From Marthasterias glacialis (Eukaryota > Echinodermata > Asteroidea > Forcipulatida > Asteriidae), in the NCBI GenBank assembly GCA_911728455.2, contig OU452236.1, forward strand, positions 8,426,171-8,490,170: a stretch of DNA of 64,000 nucleotides. Direction: 5' to 3'. The notes below the pieces were generated by a model. It did no database searches. It was not told the origin of the DNA and saw only the letters and a list, made by a program, of their open reading frames with translations. Made by a program: the position numbers and the translations under genes. Shown piece after piece: positions 33,045 through 46,600 of this stretch (position 1 is the first letter of the stretch; each line of letters begins with the position of its first letter).

Positions 33045-33360
33045 GGTGCTTCGCCATGTAAGCAATGGCATAACTAAGGTTGGAGGGCACGGGGTGTGCT
33101 CCCTACCCCCAACTGATGTCCGTGCCCCCCCCCCCCCTCCGGTGCCCCACCCATTGAAATCTAGACTTTTGAGATTAAAAACTACCTGAATAAAATGCTG
33201 CATTTTATAGCTTTTATATGGTAATTTCAACGTTTTTCAAACTGTTTATTTACACGCAGAAAATGCATTTGTTTTTTTTACTTTCACGTCAGGTTACCTT
33301 ATAACAAGTAATAGTAAACGGCATAACAGGAGGACTGAAAAGGGGGCTTGGTTAGGAAAA
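33045..33360. mobile_element. C/G-run foldback element, partial
   Basis: It has GCAATGGCATAACTAAGG, CAACTGATGTCCGTGCCCCC, TTGAAATCTAGACTTTTGAG and GTAAACGGCATAACAGGAGG. The right terminal repeat is missing or replaced by 33385. Confidence 0.6.
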
Positions 33361-33384
33361 ATGAAGAAAAAAATGATCAGAAGA

Positions 33385-33545
33385 GCCATAGGGCCAACAT
33401 GGCCCATTTTACGGATCAACATGACCTCAGTTCTATGGGTCAAGATGGCTCGTTTTACGGGTCAACATTGCCCGTTTTACGGTCAACATTGCCAGTTTTA
33501 TACTGGTCAACTTTGCCTGCTTTACTGGTCAACATTACCCTCACA
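33385..33545. repeat. Degenerate tandem repeat, GGTCAACATTGCCCGTTTTAC
   Basis: About six imperfect copies of a 20-24-bp unit with GTCAACAT, GCCCGTTTTACG or close variants. Confidence 0.75.
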
Positions 33546-33819
33546 CAATAACCCTTCATCGTGTCACATGACCTTTTAGAGTAATGGCGAATATTTCACC
33601 GTGTCAAACACGGTTGACAACTCGTTGATAACCAACTTAAACACCGAATTCTTTTTTCAGAAACAGTTGGCCTCTTGAAACCTTAGTTGCTCGTGACTAA
33701 AAAAATATAATTACCTTTGTCTGACAATAAACGTAGAGTGACGTAAACTGTTGGTTCTCGACAGAGTATCGTGCCGTCACCCGTTTACGATCGACACCTG
33801 TTTCCGATCACCAATTGTT

Positions 33820-34085
33820 ATTCCCGTTTACCATCAGAATGGGCAAGATCCACGGGGCCAGTACCTGTATTCTGAAATCCATATTTTGTGCTATCATCAG
33901 GTTTCAACACATTGAGAAAAAAGTTTCCTGTCGATAGTCACACCCAGAAGTTTATAACAAGCCTACATTTCGGTATAAATCACTAATACACTATACTAAT
34001 AATCAAGTGTGTCAAAAAAAAATAATCTAAATTCAAAAATTCCAAACAGAACTTTCATCTCGTAGATCAAGTTCCATTCTCCCTC
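33820..34085. repeat. Second copy of the 30960-31240 repeat
   Basis: Same order of blocks: CCCGTTTACCATCAGAATGG, CTGTATTCTGAAATCC, AAGTTTCCTGTCGATAGT, ATTCCAAACAGAACTTTCAT. Confidence 0.65.
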
Positions 34086-34094
34086 GGGAAAACA

Positions 34095-34842
34095 AATAGA
34101 CCGATTGCGCGACCCGCGTCACGTGACCCCTCTTGGGTATAAAATGAAAACACGATGATTAATGCATTTAGTTTATTTGATCAAGGCTTTTCTTGCTCGA
34201 AATCTGTGAAAGATATTCCAGAGTTTGTACTAGAGACCTTCAAGTGGCTGAATAAAGCCAGTAAGGACAGTTCCAGCAAGTCCTGAAAATTGTAAAAGCA
34301 CCGTATAAATGTGCACGATGTGTACAGCGCACGACGGAACTTTAGGCCAGCAGACGACCGCGATCACCACACACTTTTCAACACAAAAATTTCAAAGTTT
34401 TGAAACTGAAATCCTTCAAAGAAATTGCTTTCCAAAACAGTGTGATTCCTTTGCCTATTTGAAATTCTGCAAGGCTAGGTATTAATGTTCACTTTTCCAA
34501 CGTTGTTTATCCTTTTTTACAGTGCTTAGGCCTACATTACAAACAAAATAACAGACGGGTGGCTACATAATAGTCGTCCGACGCCGGTAGTGCATGGCTA
34601 AACAAAAAACTTCTTTTTAGTATAATTCTGTTAAATTATGAAACAGAGATGTGATTTAAATTAATGCCACAACATACTACTCTAAATAAAGGGGCTGGTT
34701 AACTAATTCATCGCTTAACGAAAGTAAAATCGACTATTTTCGAACTCACTCTTTACACGTATTTTTTCATCAGCTGTATGACGTCATACCCGTTAGGGGG
34801 TCACGTGACCGCATGTAAACATTGTCGCGCAATCGGTCTATT
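34095..34842. mobile_element. 748-bp element bounded by inverted repeats
   Basis: AATAGACCGATTGCGCGAC at the left is matched at the right by GTCGCGCAATCGGTCTATT. GTCACGTGACCCC with GGGTAT follows at the left and its mirror precedes the right end. No transposase ORF is inside, so it looks like a non-autonomous DNA element. Confidence 0.7.
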
Positions 34843-35258
34843 GAGAAAGACACTGCTGCTAGGGTCGAAACGTGAGGCCATAAACGATGTTTTGCATTAA
34901 AACCACACGTCATTGTGGTTGGTAAACAGCTTGCAACAGCTAATTCTATTTTCTCAAAAAACAAAAAAACAAAAAAAAACATGAAAATAATTTGGACAAT
35001 GTGGCATCGCCTCATTGCCGTTTTTCATACATTTTTAGTTCCAGTAATTTTGTTTTAGGATGTTTGGAACAAGCACCAGCTATGCAGGAACTGTTTTCGG
35101 ATTGAAAATCAACTGCTGTTTTCTGTGTGTATTTTTTTAATGTGTGTTTTATTTCTGTTCTTTCTCTCTTAAATGTTACTTTTAATCGTTTATAAAAGAG
35201 TTAACCCGCTTGTTTCATTGTATACCGTTAAAAGTAAACAACGAGCATCTATATTAGC

Positions 35259-36190
35259 AGGTTGGCCCAGTGTTTTCTTTCCCTGCCGACCCCCATGTGG
35301 ACCGTGGACCATGTTCGAATCCCACCTCAGACGGCCCAATTTCATAGAGCTGCTTAACGCTTCTTTTGGGGGGGGGATTAACGCGGTAAGCAACCAAAAA
35401 GCAGCCTTAAACACTCGTTTTTGTGCTTAAAGGCAAAGTATACCTTTGGTTTTTGGAACCGTACATTTGCCTTAATGCTATATAATTGTAGATATATGCC
35501 ATAAAACTAACCCATGTAAATTTCAGTTCAAAAGGTGGCAGCGTTTTTGAGATATCATCAAAAGTCTGGAGCGGTTGTGTTCACGCAGAAGAAGTATCCG
35601 TCATTGGAATACACATTCTGAGAAGCGTTACGGCCATAACGCTTCTCAGATTCAAATTTTTGGGGGATAAAAAGTGATGTATTTTTCCATAACTGCAGTA
35701 CTTCGAAGTGAAACGTTTCTCAAAATGCATTTATACTATCCAAAGCTGCTGTACTTCTTACCAAGTAAGTTATTATTGCCATAAATTTTCAGAGTCATTA
35801 GCAAACGTATACTCCCAGACCCTTTAAACAAGTCATGTTGTGTCAAAATGACCGCTTTAATTCGGAAGAGAGTCACGTTTGGATTTGGATTTGGGTTTTC
35901 AGTCCCTACCTGATTGCGTGGGGTTTCCCCATTGGGGTCTTCCTCCCACACCTGGGCATTCAGGTTGGCTCAGTGGTTTCTTTTCCTGCCTTCCACCTCT
36001 GTGGACCCCGGTTCGAATCCCGGACTGGAGCCTTGCATGTGGATTGGGTTTTCAGTCCCTACCCGATTGCACGGGTTGCCCCCATTTGGGGCCTTCCTCC
36101 CACATCTAAAACTGACAGTTCTTCATCACCTTCAGGCCTACGGGTCACAATGCAAGTCACATTTGAGGGTCCCTTGGTTTCATTGTCTCG
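35259..36190 (+). mobile_element. Three family A SINE pieces in one kilobase
   Basis: A head fragment at 35259-35333, a body fragment at 35878-35956 and a nearly full copy at 35957-36187. The full copy has CCGGTTCGAATCCCGGACTG and GGGTTTTCAGTCCCTACCCG. Between them a 14-bp-arm hairpin sits at 35617-35650 (TCTGAGAAGCGTTA, spacer CGGCCA). Confidence 0.75.
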
Positions 36191-38352
36191 TTACATACTC
36201 AACATTAAGTGATGCATCATTGGCTTTTGAGAGAGTAAATTCTGGAATTTTGAAAGAGTAACACTCATTCAACCAACCTGAAATAAAACACACCGGGGAA
36301 AACCGTGACCTTTGTCCTCCTACGCAGGGATTTTGATCACGTTCGTTTCTTTTGTAAACCGATCGTTGTAGTTGGGTCAATGTTCCTGCATTACGGCAGT
36401 ATTTCAGAAAGCTTTCGGAAGACTTTGACATCCCGTCCATTAATTTTTCTGTCAATGCCAACTGTCAGATGTCACAAAAAAGCAAGCACTGGTACAAACA
36501 AAATGTGACTACACCTGAGTGGCTTTGATTTTGTAGTTGACCGCTGGCAGAAGCAATTTGTATTAACTTTATGGTGAGTTTATAATTCCGGTGGAGGTGA
36601 GGGTTGACGTCGTTTGGCGTAATAGACTAGTGCAAGTCTCGCTCGCGTATATTGGAACTTTCAGGACCAAGTTGGTCCCATATTGAGGTTGACATGTGAG
36701 ATGTTATGTTTCTTCAAATACTTTAGTTTAACATGATAGAAATACTGATGGATCGGTGGGTGTGGGGGGGGGGGCTAAGGGGACTACAGCCCCCACCCCA
36801 ATTCGTAAAAAGAACAGATACAAAGAGAGACGGGGGAGGGAGGGTGAGGAGAGGAAGATCAGAATCAGATACAAACGGTCAGGTATTTTCCCTTCGCCAG
36901 CGGTGTATCTAGGGTAAAATTTTGTTTGGTGACAAGGGGGTGCACCATTTTTTTCTGGGGGGGGGGGGCTACTTTCGACCAATTAAAACTGTAAGTAATT
37001 TTGTGTAAATAGTTCAAAAGAAGATTTTATTTCATGAAAAAAAGATAGTCTTTGTTGTCTCGTTTTCGATACTGTTGTGAGTGGATACTACTGTGTGTAA
37101 GTGTTTTTGGTACAACGTGACCACGGATTGCCAATGAAATTTTCCCTGATTAGTCAAGCGTGGTGTGATCTAGCCCAGTGTAGGACTCCTCTTCTGCTGT
37201 CCACAGATAATACGAAAGTGAAAGGCCTCCAGGGCCTGGAGTGATTGATTGGGTATAATCATGGACAAAACCAACAGTGCGAAACCCTCAAAATACAGAG
37301 AGATTATCAAAACGAAATCAAACCAAATTTAGAATAATAATGGCGTCCAGAATGATGATCAGGGCCCCAAATTTATATCTGCTTAAGTTGGCAATAATGC
37401 TTAACAAGTAGAAGTTAGGATACCAGTCACAGATGGTACTTGTGAAATACTATTTTGGCTGGTAACTTTATTCTGGTAAGCATAATTTTGCTGTGCTTAG
37501 CTACTTTTGTGCTTAAACAGCTTAATTTAGTTTTTTTTTCTTTATTTGTTGTTGTTTTTTAGACAGGGTGGCCTTAAATTAAAACGTAAAATACAGAGCA
37601 ATAAAGAAAAGCCAAAAATCAAAAACAGAAAACTGAGTTTAAAACAATAAGCATTTTACATGGAGACAATTTAAAAATGAAACAACTCTAAGCGAGGTGT
37701 ACGACAATAAAAACAAAAACTAAAAATATAGAAGAAATATATATTTATACAAAAACTTTCTTGATCATGTAATCGTGTTTACCTGGACATAGATCACTAC
37801 ATTTGAATCACATTTTCAGACGTTCGACACTAGAATGTTCTCTTAAACTATTCGACTTTGAAGACTACCTTGTCCGTTCAAACCATTAAAACCCAGTGAA
37901 AATAACGAGTGCATGTTTGCCGTACAAGGACACCCCACTCTCCCGCTCTTTTTGTGGCCATGTCTGACTTTCCACTGATCCCCAAATCCCTCCGCTTGCC
38001 TTAAATCTTTTCAAAGAAAGAAAGGAGTAATATGATGTTTCTCCCCTCATTTTTTTTTACCTTGACGGAACAAAGCAAAGCCAGTTTATACCTACGTCTT
38101 TATGTATGGATCTTTAATTGTGAGATCTTTGGTGGACCGTTGAAAGATTGCCCATTGCCCATTTGTGCCACAGCGTTCAGGTTGATTGTAAACTAAAAAG
38201 CGAACTTTCGCTTTTCACAGCTGAACTATATGATGTTACTTGTATATGTCTAATGTCATAGTGCAGTCGGATTGATTTATCCCAGTGGGGTGATATTGAA
38301 ACAGTAAAAAGAAATCTTGAGTAGGTAGTTCTTCTAAGAAAGGCTTCTTAAA
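36191..38352. other. Gene-free stretch with one C/G-run repeat fragment and one GCTGCTTAAG repeat
   Basis: Bases 36895-37020 (CAGCGGTGTATCTAGGG, then a G-run) belong to the GTGTAACT family. Bases 37368-37510 belong to the AATTTCATAGAGCTGCTT family. The rest is AT-rich and unassigned. Confidence 0.5.
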
Positions 38353-38564
38353 GGGGCTGTGTCGTCATGATTATAGCAGTAAATGGAGTAACCCAGTTAC
38401 TATACGCGCGCATGGACGCCTGCGGTCGCAACGCAGTTTGACACAGAAGACACCCTTTGTGAATTGTTCGCAAGCGCGCGCGTGTGCAGTTTCTGGGGGG
38501 GGGGGGGGTAATTTTTTTTCCAAGCGCAGCCACAGGCCTGCTATAATCGTGACGTCACAACCCC
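38353..38564. mobile_element. MITE, GGGGCTGTGTCGTCA ends
   Basis: GGGGCTGTGTCGTCATGATT and ATAGCAG at the left pair with CTGCTATAATCGTGACGTCA and CAACCCC at the right, with a few mismatches. Confidence 0.75.
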
Positions 38565-38696
38565 TATAAAGGGCGTGCACAACATTAGCAAGGTTGAAAA
38601 CAATAAATGTAAGGCTTTAAACGGTGTGCAAGCATAGCACACTGTTTAGCTTACCTATTCAAAACAAGACAATGAGCAATTGTATCCAGGGAGTGT

Positions 38697-38841
38697 TGAC
38701 AAGAACATACATAAAACAGTGGAGAGAAAAGAGACTATGAATTACAGCTAATCTTGGAAGTGGATGGGGTCCACATAAAAAGCACAGCGTGTAACTGGGT
38801 TATTCCATTTTCTATCAACTGTTTTATGTATGTTCTTGTCG
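38697..38841. repeat. Inverted repeat with about 22-bp arms
   Basis: ACAAGAACATACATAAAACA at the left is matched by TGTTTTATGTATGTTCTTGT at the right. The spacer is about 100 bp. Confidence 0.8.
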
Positions 38842-39283
38842 AGTATGGCCCCCTACTTATGTTGTTTGTAGATTGGGTACATCAAAGGATCGTAAGGAGG
38901 CGAGCTGCAACCAACACAATAGACTAAAACAAGGATATAAACAAGACAGGCAATATACACTACAATGGAGAAATATGTAATGTATAAACTTACAATTATG
39001 ATAAACATACGGGTAGATTAATAAAGGAATAACCAATAAAACAACAAGGAATTAAACATAAAATAAATAGCAGGTAAATCTTGTAATCAAGTATTTCGAT
39101 TAGGAACAAATCTGACTGAACATTTTATAGATAACAATGAACGGGTAAAATGAAATTGAGAAAATTAAATTGATGAATAAATGCAGGGTAATAAATGAAG
39201 TCAGGACACCACTTATTACAGGAAAAAAAAGAAGTAAGGAATACCAAAGATTAAGAACATAAATGACACTATTAAGACACGTT

Positions 39284-39660
39284 GTAGACTACAGGATTGG
39301 TATTCAGCGAAAAAAAAATGTTTTACTAGTATCAGTCTGAAAGCTGACTGTTCATATACCAGTACTTCTTCCACAGAAATATTTCTGTCTGAAATACTGT
39401 CAAAGTAGACTACAGAATTCGTATTCAGCAAAAACATTTGTTTTACTAGTATCAGTCTGACAGCTTACTGCCCATACCAGTAACGATCTTCCATAGAAAT
39501 ATTTCTGTCTGAAAAAGTAGAATGTGAAGACCCCGATTATAATTTCGGTCGTAACAATCGAAATGAAGTACAATGTGTTTACCTGCTGAAAAGTGTGCGT
39601 GTTTTTTTCTCTCACTATTTTTGTCATGACTCGATCGACGGATCGAGCCCAAATTTTCAC
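39284..39660 (+). repeat. Dispersed repeat family E, with internal tandem duplication
   Basis: A segment of about 120 bp (GTAGACTACAG, TTTTACTAGTATCAGTCTGA, GAAATATTTCTGTCTGAAAT) is present twice in a row. The second copy then continues into the AACAATCGAAATGAAG part shared with 17441-17640. Confidence 0.8.
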
Positions 39661-40592
39661 AGGTTTTTATCAAGTATATTTTGAATCACACAAAGTAAGA
39701 ACACCACGCACAGCTTTACCAATTTTATTCTATATTTTACCTTGAAGAATAGGACGTTTAAACTAAACTATTTGAACTTTTCCTCACTCGTTCTTCTCAG
39801 AAACCGAGCCACTGTTAGTAAACGGTTTTCGACTGTAAACTGCTGACCCCACAAATTGTAGTTGTTGTTTTGTTAACTCACCAATATTATTTAATAACAG
39901 TGTAGTGTACGTGATTTTCATTATTGGCGACGTCATTACTTTTTCGCATTCAGCATTGTTTCGTGTTAAAGGCGGGTTTTCACTGTGACGCCTACGTCTT
40001 TACAAATCTTCCCCTGTTCGAAAAGTTCACCACGTTTAGGGGAAGGTGAAACGCCATTGTATTGTGGCCGAAATTGCAAAATATTTTCCAGAAACTGTAT
40101 TCGGGACACACCCAGTCGCCATCCTCATGGAATTAGCACAACTCAGTTGCGATGCGTTAAATTTGTATATCAAGGTCGGATTTACGCATAAGCGAGCCTT
40201 TTATTCGGTAGACGGGTCGACTGAGTGTGAACACTGTAGTCTACACAAAAGCATCGCCTGGCCACAAGGTTGGTTGCCTTGAGAAACTTGACACGCCTTT
40301 ACTATACTACAAAGAAAAAATACCCCCACGACACACACGCACACACACCACAAAAACTGAAAAAAAACTTCGTAGTAAGAATCACCCACAGTAAAAAGAG
40401 CATGGTGTGGGTGTGACTCACTTATAGTCTGATTGAGTCTTACGGGAAGCAGCATCGCGCATTGCTCTCTCCAAACACTCGAACTCTTGACGCTGGATTA
40501 CTTTTATTGGAACTTTAATATTTCCATCATATTATGACTTAAAGTATTTACTTGCCTGTGATCTACCAAGGACATATCGATAAAGAGGCGAG
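39661..40592 (+). promoter_or_regulatory. Upstream region and 5' UTR of gene 2
   Basis: No repeat family of the window is seen here. No convincing TATA box was found near the start of the first exon. An in-frame TAA lies 12 bp before the ATG at 40593, which supports this start codon. The transcription start cannot be placed. Confidence 0.4.
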
Positions 40593-40677
40593 ATGTCTTG
40601 CCGTCGGATCGCCACGATGCGGCCGCCCTTCAACTTTCTCCTTGTCATGGTTGTGTTGCTGCTAGCCAAAACGCCAG
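40593..40677 (+). CDS. Gene 2 exon 1, signal peptide
   Basis: MSCRRIATMRPPFNFLLVMV continues with VLLLAKTPG. A basic start, a hydrophobic core FNFLLVMVVLLLA and a small-residue cleavage region form a typical signal peptide. The exon ends in phase 1 at the donor AG|gtaatt. A second Met at codon 9 could also start translation, but the first is supported by an in-frame stop just upstream. Confidence 0.8.
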
Positions 40678-43600
40678 GTAATTACGTTACAACTTGTTTC
40701 CATAATGTTGCTCGCTCTCTCCTTCCAAAAATTGTATTTTTACTTAGTGAAGTAAGTTAAACAGGATTTTTTTTAGTTCATGGAAGAAAAGTTTTAGCAG
40801 AAAAACGTGTACACTAACAGTGGCGTATAAAGAGTTAAACTGTGGTGCCCGTTTGTGAGAGACTTTGGTCAAATTTTAATTTGTCTGCGACTTTGAAAGG
40901 TAATATTTGCCTACGGGATCCAAGCCTCCAACTTTTTCCAGTTATCAAACAAATTTACGTCTGTGTAAATATCAAGTTAACTATTTGAAATACGGATACT
41001 CGTGGTTCAATGTTATGGCGTGCGCAACTTTTTGTGGTGTGTAGAATGTATTTGTGACGTTTTGTGCCCAAATCAAAAGTGAGTTTGTGAATTTTGTGGA
41101 ACTATCGCTCAGTTGATGCAAGCAACAAACTCCCATTCTCTACTGCCTTGTTGATGGATATCTTTTATTTTATCTTTTAAGTCAGTATACCGCAAAGAAG
41201 ATTAAATTTTTAACTTTAATAGATTCATTAAAAGAGAAAACAAATCCCCGTGTACTTTTGATTAGAGATGGGTATCTGTTTAGCGTCTACCGCAAAGAAG
41301 ATTTGTACAGTTTATAATTTTTACGTCTTCAGATTAATTCAAATGAGAAAATAGGTCCACGTGTACTTTTGATCAGTGATGTATTATCTTTTAGTGTCAA
41401 CCGCAAAAAAAGATTACAGTTTAACTTAACTTTAAGTCGTTAGATTCATTGAAATGAGAAAATACGTCCCATGTACTTTTGGTCAGTGTTGGTCAGTGTT
41501 GGACCGGGGCCAGGACTCCAGCGGACCGGTATGATTTCGGGGTAGACCCGCACGCGGGATTCGCGGAACGCCGTGCGACTCCGGTCTCGGACTCGGGGGT
41601 TAAAGTCTGGACTGGCCTGCCGGACATGGTCTTATAGTCCCGGTCGAGAACGGGTTGTTGCGGTGTCCACGTCTGGGTGCTTTACAGCCAAAGTCGGAAT
41701 CCAAGTAATTTTGTTAATAGTATAATAAACCCTGAACACTCCAGTGTCTTTTGAAAGATACTCTTCCTACTATTTACCGCACTTTATGGTAACTCAACAT
41801 AAAAACGTTACTTTGTATAAAACTAGCAGCGGTGATGGCCTTAGCCCTCGATCTAAGCCGGCCCTTCATCAGAGGCATAAACAAGCACATACGTTTTATA
41901 GAAAAAAAAATAAAAACTGAAATCGGCATGCTTGCTCCAGCAATTGTTATTTTGTTTTTGGAAGAGTTTATACAACTTAATCTAGTTTTGAATTAAGTAC
42001 GCCATTATAGCCAAAGTGCTGCCCCACCTATAGGGAAGTTGTAAATTTTTACTTCAAAAACTGTGTGTTTTGAATGTTTTGGGGCAACCTGGCCTGGTCC
42101 CGTATACGCAATTTGTTTTTCTGCAGTTCAGAATTGCCATCCTCGAAAAAGACTCAAATTTTTTTCAAGGATTTCCCTTTTTTTTTTCATTGAAAGAAAA
42201 AAAAAATCAAAAAAATCCCCATTGAAAATCATTAGTGGCAATTTCGGACTGCAGAAAAAAATAAAACGTCTGGTACATTGCTGTAACATGCTGTGGAAAC
42301 AAAATGGCACACTTAGAATTGAAATAGAGAGTGAATCATACTCTACCAAAAAAACAAACAAACAAACAAACAACCCAACAACCCAACAAACAAAAAACAT
42401 ACATGCTATTACGCTAGCCACATGCTTATTTGTTTCCAGATTTGTTTCTATGTTTTTAGATTCATTGTTTGCTCGCGGCCCTTAAATAAACCAAAGAAGA
42501 AATGTATTCCCGCCAAAATTAACATTGCAGTATGATTGAGACTGCTGCCGTGCCACAAACTCAATGGCGTATACTAGCACATTCTGATGGGTGATCACAA
42601 ATCGGTGTTGCGCAAACACGTAAACTATTCTTCTCCATTCATGTAGATCAAAAACACATGGGGTACAAAATGACTTTAATAAAACAATGAAAAGAATAAT
42701 AAAAACAAATTTACGAAGATTGGGGTTCTCAAAACGACCCTCGCTTTTATGTTCCCAGCGAGTGGCGGTGAACAGGTCGTTTTCACGGCTGTCATTTTTT
42801 AAGGTTTTGTTTTACGTTTCACCATTCTTCCCGAGTTCGCGCGAAGGGACTTCTCAATTTAGAAGCCTCGAGGTGGCAGTATAGAATTACAAGCTAGACA
42901 GAGGAATGGTGTTCATGTTTTTTTCCCTGGTCTGGAGCGATTCGGTGAAGAAAACAAACTGCAGCGATCCTGAACTTTAGACGCGTCTATGAACAAGGAC
43001 AGACCTGTTAACTGGCGGGCAAAAGTTACGGTGTTATTGAAGATATCCATCAGTACTAAAAGGCGCACCACGTCAGAACATACTATGAATATTTACATTT
43101 TGTTGCATTCAGTGGTGTAACTTGGGGGGGGGGGGGCACGTGCCCACCAACTGATGTCCGTGCCCCCCGGGGGCCCTCCCCCACATTTGAAATCTGGACT
43201 TTTTAGATTAAAAATACCAGCCTAAAATGTTAGATTTCATGAGCTTTTATGTAGTAATTTCAATGTTTTTAAAACTATTTTTTGTTATTATTTACATGCA
43301 GAATGTATTTTGTTTTACCTCAGTTTTCTCTTTTAAACTGATTGTTACTGGGGTTTTTTTTCTTCGTGGTTTTGTTTTCACATTTCTTGTTTCCGAGGAT
43401 TTTTTAAACTGGAAACCAGTCTGAGAACCTGTTTTTGCGATGTCTGTTTTGAAAAAAAGGTACGCGGCCGTGGGAGGGGTGAGGGTGTGATTTAACTGTC
43501 GGTTTTTAAAGATCACCCGGATTGGTTTGATGTTTTAAAGGCAGGCTAGGTGTTGATATTTGAAATAATCTGATAGATCAGTTCTCTAGACTCCAGAGAA

Positions 43601-46600
43601 GTAGTGCCGTCTGAAATACTATCAAAGTCGAGAAAACCGCATTTATTTCGAAAACCGGTAAACACTTCTTGCTGTAACTTGCTACAATCGAAAGTATAAA
43701 AGTGCGCAAAATCTAGACAGAATCTATACTGTTTTTGCTGTTTTCACTAAAACGTCACTACTTTTTTTTTGATGAAGATTTTTTAAAAGGTTGATTTTGA
43801 AGTAGCCCTTAGACTGAGAGTGAATTCAGTTCACTACGATACGGGCCATCCCTCCCTTTATCGTGGTGGTTTTTCACCGTGTCACGAAGCAATGCCATCA
43901 CGTCCGTGTACTACAATGGGCGGTTTAATGTTCCAGCGGCTGTTGTTGTTTGCCCCAACCACTGGAATCCGGATATAAATTATGTGACTCGGCCCAGAGT
44001 ACAAAGAATCCTGGTTCACAAAGCCATTCCCCCTCCCTTTTTTTAAACAAAAGAGGAAGGATTTACTCGACCGAAATGATTTCATTAAACAAAAATCATC
44101 ACATACAGTGTTGAATTTTGATATCTCGGCAAACAAGAGAGATTCGGGTTCTTTCTATTTCTAGCAATCCATTTCACAATGAATTCTAAGTAATATTAAT
44201 ACATGGGGCTGGAGGGAGCTCTAATAATACTCCACAAAACATCGACCGATGTTAATACAACGTTCCAAAGTGTTTTGTTTCTCCGCTGGTCATGGACATG
44301 TCCTCTAGTGGGCGCTATCCTAGTATGTATTGAATATATAGTGCTTAACACACATCGGTGTATGGGTAAAAAAATTCAAATTAATATTCATTATCCCCGA
44401 TGCAAAAATCAGCATCTATTATATTGGTCGCGGTACCCGCTGCTAATAGGATTCGACCTGCCTCTAGTTACTCGGTAGTCTAGTTGGTAAGACATCTGCT
44501 CTAGAATTGGCAGGGGTCGTGGGTTCGAATCCCACCCGAGGAAAAATGCCTGTGAATATTTTTTCACAGGACTCGGGAAAGTACTGAGTATACAGTGCTT
44601 AACACACATCGGTGTATGGGTAAAACATTACAACTAATATTCTTGTACGTATTGTATTATGATTTCTGGTAATATTGATCAAATTTAATCAAAAGACCCA
44701 AAGGTCAAAAGCGACTCTTTGTGTACAGGAATTATTTGTAAATACAAAATACTAGTCATAACTACTGGATAAAAAAATCTTGGGGAGAAAGGACGAATCA
44801 AGAATCTACTACACCGTAGCACGACACGACATAGCAGTGTGAGGGTGACCACGAATGTAATATGTAATGTGTACATGCACATGTGGCGGTGGTTTTACTG
44901 ATGTTTAAACGAAAAAAAAAAAATACAACTTTTTTCAAGGGTCGAATATCATGCCTGGTAAGAGGAGAAAACACAAAAAAAACTATAAAAACCTACGCAC
45001 TTAAGTAAGGACTGCAAACCCAATCCACATGCTCCCGTCCAAAGTAGGATTCGAACCGGGATACCACGAAGCAAACCTGATTCGCAAATTGACAAACAAA
45101 CGGATAATTTCATCTTTTATGAACTTCAGTTATCTCCAAAAAAATAAAATAAAAATCCAGGGTCATATATTATTTATAATAAAAGTGTCAAGAACATCAG
45201 TTACACACCTATGTTTCGCCACCATTTTGTTTCAACGCCTGGTTGTCCGAACCTATTTTTTTTTTACCCTAACGCTATTACCCCTAGCATGTAGATCACA
45301 AAGGGTTGTCGAAACATACTAGGGTTGTCGGCACATAGAACACTTCCCTGGGAATATCCAACCAGGCTCAATGCTCGGGATAAAAAAAAATGTCTGCCCC
45401 CCCCCCAAAAAAAGAAAGTGAATTCATAATTATTCAAAATAAATACCTCTCATTTCAATTGTGATCATTCATGATGTTCTATGCCCAAGTACTAAAGGCT
45501 TATCTGAACAACCGATTCACTATGCCAGCTGTTCATAGGATTTAAATTTAAAAGGTAAATTATAGGATTGGTAAAGTTGACGCAAGTGGTAAGTGCAGTG
45601 TTCTTACTTTGATTCAGAATACATTAAGAATCAAACCAGTGTGAAAGTTTGGGCTCAATCCGTCGTCTGAGTCAGGAGAAAATAGTGGAACACCGTGCAC
45701 ACTTTTCGTCATGTAAACACATTGTCTTTAATTTTGATTGTTACAACCGAAATTAAAATAGAGGTCTTTGAATTCCATTTTCTTGACTTCGACAGTATTT
45801 CAGACAAATTCGTATATGGAAGATTGGTACTGGTATAAACTTCATAATCAGTAAGCTTTCAGACTGATTAAAAACAACATTTGATGAATACCAATCCTGT
45901 ATTCTATCTAAGTATATGTATATATCTTCAAATCTTATTTTCATGTTCATTATCCATCTAATACTTCCCATGATAAATCTTATTTGCTTTGGGAGACTTG
46001 AGGATGGATTTTTGTTTCTCAGAATAGCGAATATACTTTTATTTTCTTTATATCTTTTATTCAGTTTGTGTCATGAAATATTCCAGCTTGATTTCGTGTA
46101 ACAGGTTGCAAAATTTGTATTCTCATTGTCACATCCTTTCTTTTTGCATTCTCATTGTGACGTAATGAGTTGATAATTTCTTTTTGTTAAATTTTGATAA
46201 TTCTGTTTTGTCTTCAACCACTGTAGCAACAGCAGCAAATAATTCAACCACTGAAGCAACAACAGCAGATAATTCAACCACTGAAGCAACAACCACTGTA
46301 GCAACAACAGCAGATAATTCAACCACTGAAGCAACAACCACTGTAGAAACAACAGCAGATAATTCAACCACTGAAGCAACAACCACTGTAACAACAGCAG
46401 CAGATAATTCAACCACTGAAGCAACAACCACTGTAGCAACAACAGCAGATAATTCAACCACTGTAGCCACAACCACTGTAGCAACAACAGCAGATAATTC
46501 AACCACTGTAGCAACAACAGCAGATAATTCAACCACTGAAGCAACAACCACTGTAGCAACAACAGCAGATAATTCAACCACTGAAGCAACAACCACTGTA

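Noticed and set aside
40046-40282. Short ORFs just upstream of gene 2 as extra coding exons
   Set aside because: No family resemblance, and an in-frame stop precedes the signal-peptide ATG. They could at most be untranslated sequence.
12835-40592. LTR retrotransposon, Polinton or other virus-like element
   Set aside because: I found no long direct terminal repeats and no protease, integrase, capsid or envelope-like protein text in any frame.
44467-44550. tRNA gene with TCTAGAA anticodon region
   Set aside because: The same head with the same body and tail recurs at 6150 and, inverted, at 53270, so it is a SINE.
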